A stretch of 64,000 bases of DNA from PALSA-1296 sp038210275. Its GTDB lineage: Bacteria; Bacteroidota; Ignavibacteria; Palsa-1295. A program made the translations under genes and the position numbers. The notes under the pieces are model-generated. The model had not been told where the DNA came from and searched no databases. It saw nothing but the letters and a program-made list of their open reading frames with translations. Shown one piece after another: positions 1 through 7,395 of the stretch (positions are counted from its first letter, which is position 1; every line of letters begins with the position of its first letter). The DNA lies in assembly GCA_038210275.1 (NCBI GenBank), contig JBBQWV010000014.1, positions 1 through 64,000 on the forward strand. The letters run 5' to 3'.

Positions 1-419
1 TCTTCATCATCGGCAATTTTCGAAATGCGTTCGAAATTCTCGCCTTGAATATACCCGCCTTTGGAGACGACAATAATTTCATCGCGTTTAAAAACTCCCT
101 CTCCCGATACTTCTGGAGAGGGTTGGGGTGAGGGCATAAGCAGCGCCCGAAGGGTCTCGCCGATCATCCGTTCGGAGTGACCATTCGCATAATTCGAACT
201 GGTATCGATCAGATTAACACCCATGCGAATCGCTTTTGTAAGCGCCGCACGATGCTCTGCTACTCGAGCGTCAGTCCGGTACGTTCCAAAGCCGACCGGA
301 CTGCATATCAGTCCAGTCCTGCCCAGCACATTATATTCGCCAAGAAGCTCAGGAAATTTATTCTTGAAACGATCAGTACCTTCAGCAGTTGCAAAACCGG
401 GAATAGCCAATTCAGTCAT
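1..419 (-). CDS. aldo/keto reductase, N-terminal part (runs off left edge)
   Basis: Reading leftwards from ATG at 419 gives 139 codons with no stop, so only the N-terminal third is present. It resembles the aldo/keto reductase barrel (NAD(P)H-dependent carbonyl reduction, cytoplasmic): NLIDTSSNYANG carries the catalytic Asp and Tyr, and VVSKGGY carries the active-site Lys. The His of the tetrad lies outside the window. Between RALL and KRDEI there is an extra stretch of about 15 residues, PSPQPSPEVSGEGVF, which family members do not normally have. It is encoded by an interspersed palindrome (separate entry). Substrate cannot be inferred. Confidence 0.75.
   Translation of the reverse strand, partial: MTELAIPGFATAEGTDRFKNKFPELLGEYNVLGRTGLICSPVGFGTYRTDARVAEHRAALTKAIRMGVNLIDTSSNYANGHSERMIGETLRALLMPSPQPSPEVSGEGVFKRDEIIVVSKGGYIQGENFERISKIADDE
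95..135. repeat. CCCTCTCC palindrome inserted in frame in a reductase gene
   Basis: ccctctcc (97-104) and ggagaggg (115-122) are perfect inverted arms around a 10-base spacer, followed by gttggggtgagggc. The minus-strand reading contains CTCACCCCAACCCTCTCC, a motif I recognise as a dispersed repeat in many unrelated bacterial genomes. Here it sits inside the aldo/keto reductase frame without breaking it. The palindrome is seen directly; its identity as a dispersed repeat is from memory. Confidence 0.6.
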
Positions 420-538
420 AAAAATTTTATTGAGTTAAGAGGGGAAAGTAACAGAAGGGGAGAAGGGGAGGTTCGGGGAGAATCCTTTTGACGTGCTGAA
501 TTGTTGCCTTCCTCTCATTCCAAAATTATCAAAAAAGA

Positions 539-1426
539 ATGGCATCAAAGATAAAAAATATTATTAGAAAAGCTTTTAGGACTTATCTGACTTTTACCCC
601 TATCAAAAAAGGAAGGTATCCTCTTATGATGCTGGCAAACAAATATTTTTCGGAGGATGTGACGGTCAAAGTAAGGACAAAAGACAGAGGATGGATGAAC
701 CTTGATCTTAATGATATGGCGCAATTCCCACTGTATTATAATATTTACGAATGGCGTGATACCCCCACAATTATTTCGCTTTGTCAAGATACAGATACGA
801 TCTTAGATATTGGTGGAAACATTGGTCAGATGGCTTTGCTTTTTGCTCAGTATGCTAAAAAGGTTTATACTTTTGAGCCAATACCTGCAACAAGTACAAG
901 ACTTGGAGAGAATATTAAATTAAATAAATTAGAAAAAAAGGTCATTCTAAACAAAGTAGCGCTTTCTAATTATTCCGGGAAAATTCAATTTGGTTTGCCA
1001 CCTGAAAGCAATCGAGGAACCGGAAGCACAATTCTCACTGAGGCAAGCAAGAATAACACTATTGAGGTCGATGTAACAACTCTAGATGAGTTTATTTTGC
1101 AGAATCAAATTCATAACATCGATTTTATCAAGATGGATATTGAAGGCGCTGAACTCTTTGCATTACAAGGGATGAATAATTTACTTTCAAAGGAGAAGAA
1201 ACCCATTCTGATATTAGAAATGACCTTGTCCATGATGACGGAAGCAGGGTATAGTCCCAAAGATTTGCTTGATTTCTTAGAAAAATTTGGTTATAGCTGT
1301 TACGAATTTTCTAAGAAGGGATTAAAAGGGCCACTCTCTAAAGTGCATCCTCAAAGTGAAAATTATTGCTTTTTGACGCCTGAACATCTGTCACTCGAAA
1401 AGGTCAAAAGGGTCATCATTGCCTAA
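539..1426 (+). CDS. FkbM family SAM-dependent methyltransferase
   Basis: 295 residues. The SAM-binding motif I, TILDIGGNIGQ (about residues 87-97), the acidic strand-2 end YTFEPIP (about 110-116) and the FkbM signature FIKMDIEGAE (196-205) are all present, so this is an FkbM-type O-methyltransferase, commonly acting on sugars of surface glycans or natural products. The N-terminal 80 residues have no recognised domain. There is no signal peptide, so it is cytoplasmic. It stands alone between a divergent reductase and a secreted protein, so its substrate is unknown. The gene is visibly richer in A+T than housekeeping genes such as thrS, which may indicate transfer. No clear Shine-Dalgarno precedes the start. 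Confidence 0.85.
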   Translation: MASKIKNIIRKAFRTYLTFTPIKKGRYPLMMLANKYFSEDVTVKVRTKDRGWMNLDLNDMAQFPLYYNIYEWRDTPTIISLCQDTDTILDIGGNIGQMALLFAQYAKKVYTFEPIPATSTRLGENIKLNKLEKKVILNKVALSNYSGKIQFGLPPESNRGTGSTILTEASKNNTIEVDVTTLDEFILQNQIHNIDFIKMDIEGAELFALQGMNNLLSKEKKPILILEMTLSMMTEAGYSPKDLLDFLEKFGYSCYEFSKKGLKGPLSKVHPQSENYCFLTPEHLSLEKVKRVIIA

Positions 1427-1457
1427 TTTCGGATTTGGGCTAAATAAGGGGGAATTA

Positions 1458-1492
1458 TTTGCCCAAAAATATAAATATTTGGTGTAACTTTC
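1458..1492 (+). promoter_or_regulatory. possible Bacteroidota-type promoter for the kelch protein gene
   Basis: TTTG at 1458-1461 and TAACTTTC at 1485-1492, 23 bases apart, resemble the TTTG-N(17-23)-TAnnTTTG sigma-factor consensus of Bacteroidota with one mismatch. The ATG at 1564 lies about 70 bases downstream. Short motifs like this arise by chance in A+T-rich spacers. Confidence 0.25.
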
Positions 1493-1563
1493 TTTGTTCA
1501 AACGGGTTATTAAGGGGTGTCTTTTAATGATTAAAGTTCATATATTAATTAGGAGATCCCAGT

Positions 1564-3060
1564 ATGAAAAAAATACTTGTTTTGATAGGCATGATGTTTT
1601 TGCCTATATTGGTTCAAGCACAGGCTTGGCAATATACCGGAGCAATGAATTCAGTAAGATGGTTATCAGAAATGGTAGTGCTTGATAATCAAACTGCTCT
1701 TATTGCTGGTGGGTACGATTATAACGAGCAACCTTTAGCAACGTGTGAAATTTACGACCCGGCTACAGCATCATGGACTTTGACTGGAAGTTTAAACGTC
1801 GCCCGAGCATATCCGATATTAGTCAAACTTCCGAATGGTCATGTGCTTTCAATGTGCGGAGGAATCGCAGGCGGTTCTGGAGAAGCAACAAATGTGGTCG
1901 AAGATTATAATCCGGGTACTGGCTTATGGACTACTGCCGGAGTTCTCAATATTCCACGTTTTGTTCCTTCAGCTATTCTTCTTCAAAACGGAAAAATTCT
2001 TGTCGCTGGAGGACTGACTAATAATGGTACTACTGCTTCATGCGAATTATATGATCCACAAACTCAGACAAGTACGCTAACAGGCTCAATGCTTCTCAAT
2101 CGCTATTGTTGCCAAGCAGTACGTATGGACGATGGAACCGTGTTATTGACTGGTGGAAGAGATGGTGGTGCTGGTTCAAACTATTTTGGTGAATGTGAAC
2201 TATATGACCCGTCTACTGAAACTTGGGCAGTAGCAAGTTCAATGCAACAAGCAAGGACAATGGGTGTCCTTACTCGTTTTTCTGATAATAGCGTACTTGC
2301 TGCTGGTGGAAGAAATGCTCATTTAACTTTAGCGTCAGGCTCGGAAATTCTCGACCCAATAACCAATGTATGGCAAAGCACATCTGCAATTAAAGAACCT
2401 ATTCATTGGACTGCCGGCATTGGCTTTCCGGATGACCGCTTTATGGCTACTGGTGGGATAGTCGACGCAAATTTAGATGATCCTGCGGGATTAGCCGTAG
2501 TTACTACATCCATGTGTGAATGGTATGATAGAACTTTACAGTTATGGTATTTTGCCCCGGAATTAAATTATTCAAGATGTAGGCATAACGCAGCTTATAT
2601 ACATCAAATAGTTAATAAAAATCTTCCAATTGATCTCTTACTCGTTGCAGGCGGACAAAAGGGTAATGCAACGCGCGATAGCTCAGGTATCCATATCCAC
2701 AATGAAGATTTTACTAACACTGCTGAAATTCTTGATGTTACCCCTGCGGCATTAAAAGCATACATGAAACATCAGCCTCTTGATGTGCAAATGACGCAGA
2801 AAGTCGATAATACACTTTCAGTGGTTTATAAAACCGATGGATCAATCAATGTTGACTATACATTGGTTGCGGATGAAGAAGTCTCAATCTCTATTATTAA
2901 CATTAGTGGACAGATCGTGAAACAGCTTTCGGCTGAACGACTAAGTGCAGGGGATCATTCGCTTCACATTCAGACTTCAGATCTCTCAACAGGTACATAC
3001 TTTGTTCATCTAACGGCAACAAATAGCAGCAAAGTATTTAAATTCTTTGTAGCGAAGTAA
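1564..3060 (+). CDS. secreted kelch-repeat protein with T9SS sorting domain
   Basis: 498 residues. A signal peptide (MKKILVLIGMMFLPILVQAQ) is followed by about six kelch-like blades of some 50 residues, each with the GG...CEIYDP...W pattern (for example LIAGGYDYN...TCEIYDPATASW and ILVAGGLTN...CELYDPQTQT), predicting a beta-propeller. The last 75 residues look like a type A sorting domain: ISIINISGQIVKQL, then LSTGTYFVHL and KVFKFFVAK. The protein is therefore inferred to be exported by Sec and then by T9SS to the surface. AGGAG at 1551-1555 fits the start. A perfect stem-loop follows the stop. Ligand or enzymatic role is not visible. Confidence 0.85.
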   Translation: MKKILVLIGMMFLPILVQAQAWQYTGAMNSVRWLSEMVVLDNQTALIAGGYDYNEQPLATCEIYDPATASWTLTGSLNVARAYPILVKLPNGHVLSMCGGIAGGSGEATNVVEDYNPGTGLWTTAGVLNIPRFVPSAILLQNGKILVAGGLTNNGTTASCELYDPQTQTSTLTGSMLLNRYCCQAVRMDDGTVLLTGGRDGGAGSNYFGECELYDPSTETWAVASSMQQARTMGVLTRFSDNSVLAAGGRNAHLTLASGSEILDPITNVWQSTSAIKEPIHWTAGIGFPDDRFMATGGIVDANLDDPAGLAVVTTSMCEWYDRTLQLWYFAPELNYSRCRHNAAYIHQIVNKNLPIDLLLVAGGQKGNATRDSSGIHIHNEDFTNTAEILDVTPAALKAYMKHQPLDVQMTQKVDNTLSVVYKTDGSINVDYTLVADEEVSISIINISGQIVKQLSAERLSAGDHSLHIQTSDLSTGTYFVHLTATNSSKVFKFFVAK

Positions 3061-3072
3061 TCGTATTTGCTT

Positions 3073-3099
3073 ACTCCGGCCGTTAATTACGGCCGGAGT
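3073..3099 (+). terminator. stem-loop terminator after the kelch gene
   Basis: actccggccg (3073-3082) and cggccggagt (3090-3099) are a perfect 10-bp inverted repeat around ttaatta, followed by gtttaataaa. It lies 12 bases after the stop of the upstream gene. The GTG at 3098, a possible earlier start of the next frame, is inside the stem, which argues for the ATG at 3116 instead. Confidence 0.7.
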
Positions 3100-3115
3100 G
3101 TTTAATAAAGAAGAA

Positions 3116-5611
3116 ATGATTCCTTCTGCAATATTCCGACGATTCCTTTCTATTGCTTTAATTTTATTTCTTTCAAGCAATATTTATGCTCAGTGGAGAA
3201 TTGTAGCAAATAATTTATTCAAACCTCACAGCCCAGCTTGGGGAGGAGTGGTTAGCTATAAAGATGGGATTCTTTGGGCAGGAATTAATCAATTATTTAA
3301 CTCTTTAGATAGTGGTGTCACATGGAATAAAATTAGCGATCCAGTTCCAGGTTCTCTAATAACAGAAATATGTTTCTTAGATAAAAATATAGGGGCGATT
3401 GCATACGTAGACCATGGCATTTACATAACCTATAATAGAGGAAATTCTTGGACGAATATTCTCTCTTTAACAGAGTGTTTTAGCTTGTCATTTGCTCGGA
3501 ATAGTAACGAGTTATTTGCTGCTGATCGTGCAAATTTGCATGGCACTGCTTATTACACAAATGATGGAGGTAATTCTTGGTCCCAACAGAAAATAGAAGG
3601 TAATGGGGGCGGAGTTTATGATGCTATGTATGATAGTCGAAACAATACTGCGTACTTATTATCTCGCTCAATATCACCCACCAGGGCTTCTCATATAAAT
3701 ATTTCTTCGGATTTTGGAAAGACTTGGCAACAGCAAATGGGGAATGTTGACCTGGATTGTTATTCTTTTGCATTAGATTCCTGCGATCCAAATAAAGTTA
3801 TTATTGGAAATGAAGAATTAGATGATATCTCAAATAATCTTTCTGAAATTTATATATCGGATAATTCCGGTAAAACATGGACCAGTAAGGCTCAAGGTGT
3901 ACAAGGTTTTTTTTCATCATCTTTATCTTCTTCATTAAATGCCATATATGCAGCAACTTCACTTGGTGGTGGAATATTTCGATCGTTAGATGGGGGGAAT
4001 ACTTGGAAATCAATTGGGGGACCATCTCCTCGTGAAGATACACGTCTTTTATGTGCAATAAATGATAATATTATTTTTGCTGTCGATCTGCAAGGCAATA
4101 TCTGGCGCACTCTCAATAGTGGTGGTGATTCAATTGTTGCTTATCCGGGTGGCACGACTTCCTCCTTCGCCATCTCTTCCAAGCGCGTTGATAATGATAC
4201 GTTAGGAGTTGAGATGTTTTTACCGATCTATTTGAAGGCGAAGGGGGCGATGCCTTCGTTTGATATGGATGTGCATTATCCGACGGCGTCGTTGATTTAT
4301 CGTCGTTCGATTCTGCCGAATGGAAAAATAATAGATGTAAAAAATCAGCAATGGGCGGGAAGATCGAAGATTCATTTTGATGTTGCTGATCTTGCCGCAC
4401 TGCCGGATTCGCTTATCGGCTATTCTGTCTTTAAACGTGTTCCTGATAATTACGATTGTGCTCATGTTGTTTTTGATTCCGGGCTTGCGATCGCCGCAGG
4501 TACGCCTTGTTCTGGAATAGTCACTTTAACAGCTCCGCCTGCTGAAGGAATTATCGGAGCGCCAAAGCTGCCTACTATTCAATTTACTATCTCCAGTAAG
4601 CGTATTATCAATGACAGTATAGGCATCATTATTTATTTGCCGATTTTCCTGAAAGGAAATGGAGTTGTTCCCTCATTTGATATGGTGATGCATTATCCTC
4701 CCTCACCGATGACATATCTTCAGTCGGTAACTTTCAACGGCAAAATAGTAGATATTCCCGGAGAGAAATGGGTAGGACGAACGAAGCTTCATTTTGATGC
4801 TGCCGATCTTGCGGCGAGGGTAGATTCGCTTATCGGATTTTGCGAATTCAAGTGGTATCCGTATGAATATGATTGCGCACAAATTCCATTCGATTCAATC
4901 GTTGCAACGATTCAGCAAGATCCATGCGCGGGCAAACCCTCGCTTAAAGCTTCTGCGACAGGCGGCATTATCGGCTCATTCCCAACGTGCGGAGTCGCCG
5001 TCGAAGCAGATGTTGATGCCCCACAATTTACTCTTCTTCCGAACAAAAATATATTTACCGATACATTAGAAGTCAGTGACGGCCGCTCAACTGACGAAGG
5101 ATTAAAGAGTATTAAGTGGGCAGCAGAAACGGGAACAGATACGACCAAGATCGTTGTGCTAGCTGTGACGCCGGTCGTCATGCCTTGCTTTAATGATAAG
5201 CAGACTCATACCATTAGCGTCGTGCAACTCGATTCGACAGTGAGCGGATGTTATGATTTTACTTTTACCGATTGCATCGGGCATAAGAGCTATACCAAGA
5301 TATGTATGACCGCCCACGCAAAATCGGATGTTTCGGGCGGCGACCTACTAAGGGAATCGCTTGAAGCAAATCATCCAAATCCTTTCTCGCATATTACGAC
5401 TTTCAATTATACGACCGGAAATTACGGGATGGTCAGACTCTTTCTTTATGATGAACTGGGAAGAGAAGTTGCGCGTATAGCCGAAGGTATTCAGGGAGTT
5501 GGACATCACCAGATTGATTTCGATGGTTCAAGACTTGCAAACGGAAATTATGTAGCACGATTTGAAAGCGGTGGAAAAGTTGTTTCACGGCGAGTGGTGA
5601 TTGAGAGATAA
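3116..5611 (+). CDS. secreted BNR/sortilin-repeat protein with tandem modules and T9SS tail
   Basis: 831 residues from ATG 3116, chosen because the GTG at 3098 lies in a terminator stem; the signal peptide (FLSIALILFLSSNIYAQ) then sits well. The first 330 residues hold BNR/Asp-box-like blades (SLDSGVTW, YNRGNSW, NDGGNSW, SSDFGKTW, SDNSGKTW, SLDGGNTW), predicting a sortilin-like beta-propeller. Two homologous modules of about 110 residues follow, each starting F(A/T)ISSKR and containing the shared core PSFDM, a W(A/V)GR motif and DSLIG. Cys-containing linkers end in GGIIGS or a variant. The C-terminus is a T9SS type A domain (NHPNPFSHITTFNY ... GNYVARF ... RRVVIER). A cell-surface role is inferred; no catalytic motif was seen. 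Confidence 0.8.
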   Translation: MIPSAIFRRFLSIALILFLSSNIYAQWRIVANNLFKPHSPAWGGVVSYKDGILWAGINQLFNSLDSGVTWNKISDPVPGSLITEICFLDKNIGAIAYVDHGIYITYNRGNSWTNILSLTECFSLSFARNSNELFAADRANLHGTAYYTNDGGNSWSQQKIEGNGGGVYDAMYDSRNNTAYLLSRSISPTRASHINISSDFGKTWQQQMGNVDLDCYSFALDSCDPNKVIIGNEELDDISNNLSEIYISDNSGKTWTSKAQGVQGFFSSSLSSSLNAIYAATSLGGGIFRSLDGGNTWKSIGGPSPREDTRLLCAINDNIIFAVDLQGNIWRTLNSGGDSIVAYPGGTTSSFAISSKRVDNDTLGVEMFLPIYLKAKGAMPSFDMDVHYPTASLIYRRSILPNGKIIDVKNQQWAGRSKIHFDVADLAALPDSLIGYSVFKRVPDNYDCAHVVFDSGLAIAAGTPCSGIVTLTAPPAEGIIGAPKLPTIQFTISSKRIINDSIGIIIYLPIFLKGNGVVPSFDMVMHYPPSPMTYLQSVTFNGKIVDIPGEKWVGRTKLHFDAADLAARVDSLIGFCEFKWYPYEYDCAQIPFDSIVATIQQDPCAGKPSLKASATGGIIGSFPTCGVAVEADVDAPQFTLLPNKNIFTDTLEVSDGRSTDEGLKSIKWAAETGTDTTKIVVLAVTPVVMPCFNDKQTHTISVVQLDSTVSGCYDFTFTDCIGHKSYTKICMTAHAKSDVSGGDLLRESLEANHPNPFSHITTFNYTTGNYGMVRLFLYDELGREVARIAEGIQGVGHHQIDFDGSRLANGNYVARFESGGKVVSRRVVIER

Positions 5612-5643
5612 GAAAATTAATATTAACTGAGATGTCTTAATAG

Positions 5644-5759
5644 TGTCATCACGAGAAGTTCGCTTGCGAACGACGCGGTGATCTAAAAACTTACATCGTG
5701 AGACAGACCCGAAAATTTTAGATTGCCGCGTCGGGCTAAAGCCCTCCTCGCAATGACAC
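5644..5759. repeat. family A palindromic element, complete copy 1
   Basis: Two half-units face each other. The left half, starting tgtcatcacgagaag, ends ggtgatct at about 5684. The right half, from agattgccgcg to caatgaca, ends at 5759. The left inner hairpin is TTCGC-TT-GCGAA; the right one is GGGC-TAAA-GCCC. The outer stem of the left half is ATCAC/GTGAT where other copies have ATTGC/GCAAT, so both strands of the stem changed together. A further ttcctcgcaatga at 5822-5834 repeats the element's terminal sequence and supplies the start codon of the next gene. Confidence 0.85.
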
Positions 5760-5830
5760 AGTTGTTTGTTCGGGGTAATACTAAAAGAAAAGTTTGGAAT
5801 GATTTCCGTTTCTTGCTGTTGTTCCTCGCA

Positions 5831-6664
5831 ATGAAAAAGATTATATTTTCTGCCTTAGTATTATCCGCGATCTTCATTTTCTTTAATGGAGTCAGCTACG
5901 GGCAACTCTCCACTTCCGGCAGACCGCCGATCCCAAAACTTACCAGTCCGGTTTATGATGAGACAGGTACGCTCACCAGTGAGCAAGCCGATGCTTTGCG
6001 CCGTAAACTTCGTGCTAATGAAGATTCAACTTCAACGCAGATCGCAGTTGTCCTTATCTCCACATTGAATGATTACCCGGTAAATGATTTTGCAATCGAG
6101 GTAGGTCAGGAAAATAAAATCGGTCAAGGGAAGAAAAATAATGGTGCGCTCATTTTGCTTTCGATCAAAGATCATAAAGGTTTTATTGCTACAGGTTATG
6201 GGCTTGAACCCACACTTACGGATGCAACGTGTAATTATATTTATCAGAACATTCTTCGTCCTGCTCTTAAGAATGGTGATTTTTATGGAGGACTTGATAA
6301 AGCAACCGATGCCATCATCAAAGCCACTGCTGGTGAATTTAAAGCCGAATCAAAACCAAGTGGAAGAGGGGGTAGTAGTTCATCCGGCGGCGGCGCTCTG
6401 CTTATTGTTATCATCTTTTTTGTAATTCTTGTTATCGCACGCGGATTTTTTGGCTCAGGGGCACATCGAACTATCGTTGGCTCAGGTGGCGGAATGTCCG
6501 GATGTTTTGGTGGAATATTGCAGGGCTTATTCTGGTCATCGATCTTTAGTGGCGGCAGAGGGGGCGGGGGAGGATGGGGCGGCTCATCTGGTGGCGGAGG
6601 TGGTGGCGGATGGTCAGGCGGCGGTGGTTCATTCGGCGGCGGCGGAGCGGGCGGAGATTGGTAA
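5831..6664 (+). CDS. TPM-domain (YgcG-like) membrane protein
   Basis: 277 residues from ATG 5831. An in-frame ATG further upstream at 5723 lies inside a repeat element and would add 36 residues before the signal peptide (MKKIIFSALVLSAIFIFFNG), so I reject it. Residues about 40-180 are a TPM domain (VYDETGTLTSEQADALRRKL ... QIAVVLIS ... GATGYGLEPTL-like GYGLE motif). A transmembrane helix (LLIVIIFFVILVIARGFF) and a long Gly/Ser tail (GGGGGWGG blocks) follow. TPM proteins are membrane- or periplasm-facing and often partner LemA; a lemA gene lies at 44911, not adjacent. The start codon is in tcctcgcaATGA, identical to the end of the family A repeat, and no Shine-Dalgarno is present. Confidence 0.85.
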   Translation: MKKIIFSALVLSAIFIFFNGVSYGQLSTSGRPPIPKLTSPVYDETGTLTSEQADALRRKLRANEDSTSTQIAVVLISTLNDYPVNDFAIEVGQENKIGQGKKNNGALILLSIKDHKGFIATGYGLEPTLTDATCNYIYQNILRPALKNGDFYGGLDKATDAIIKATAGEFKAESKPSGRGGSSSSGGGALLIVIIFFVILVIARGFFGSGAHRTIVGSGGGMSGCFGGILQGLFWSSIFSGGRGGGGGWGGSSGGGGGGGWSGGGGSFGGGGAGGDW

Positions 6665-6671
6665 TGAGATT

Positions 6672-7391
6672 TTATTGAGTTGGCATAGGCACTGAATCTA
6701 TTACTGCTGCCATTGAAAATAAATCCAACTTTTTTGGTTTTGCATTCATTAATGCACTTGCGGCACTTGCAAGTGTTGAACCTGTTGTCATAACATCGTC
6801 AATGACGAGGAGTCTTTTTCCGCATAGCTCTTTTTCCCCAACTTTCGAAAGTTTAAATGCTCCTCGTACATTTGTCTCTCGTTGCTCATTTGTAAATCCA
6901 GTCTGAGAAGGAGTTTGGCGGATACGCTTTAGCCATTTGCGCTTTGCGACTGCAATTTCTGAAATTCTTGAGATCCCACATGCAAGCATCTCCGATTGAT
7001 TATATCCTCTTTCTGAATATCTTGTTCTGTGAAGTGGAACAGGGATTATGTAATCGTATTGCTTCGCTATTTCTAAATTCCTTTCACTCCACATAGAGCC
7101 GAGAATTGCAGCAAGCTTAGGCATATCCTGATATTTGAAATGATGAATAAGCGATTGGATGATGCCGCCATTTTGGAATGCGAATGCCGAACTTATATTT
7201 GTTTCCCGTGGTAATTCTCGAAACAACGAAGAGTTCGGAATGAGATCTGCCTGCTTAGGCGGTTCGAATAATTCGAATTGGCGGAGACAGATGGTACAAA
7301 GATATCTGGATAAAGGAATAGGTCTTGCATCGGAGCTTTCACTCCTTGCGCCACAATGAATGCATATCTGCGGAAGAAAAAGCTGAAACAT
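6672..7391 (-). CDS. comF: ComF family phosphoribosyltransferase-like protein
   Basis: 239 residues, the usual ComF length. An N-terminal four-cysteine zinc-binding site is visible (C10, C13, C32, C35, in QICIHCG and LCTICL), and near residues 190-205 the PRPP-binding loop LLVIDDVMTTGST. ComF proteins are linked to DNA uptake and processing of incoming single strands; the biochemical reaction is unsettled. It starts 4 bases after the uvrB stop, so the two are probably co-transcribed. Its 3' end faces the TPM gene with a 7-base gap and no terminator hairpin. Confidence 0.88.
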   Translation of the reverse strand: MFQLFLPQICIHCGARSESSDARPIPLSRYLCTICLRQFELFEPPKQADLIPNSSLFRELPRETNISSAFAFQNGGIIQSLIHHFKYQDMPKLAAILGSMWSERNLEIAKQYDYIIPVPLHRTRYSERGYNQSEMLACGISRISEIAVAKRKWLKRIRQTPSQTGFTNEQRETNVRGAFKLSKVGEKELCGKRLLVIDDVMTTGSTLASAASALMNAKPKKLDLFSMAAVIDSVPMPTQ

Positions 7392-7395
7392 TATC

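Noticed and set aside
3098..3118. GTG 3098 as the start of the BNR protein
   Set aside because: It lies in the terminator stem of the previous gene, and ATG 3116 gives a better-placed signal peptide.
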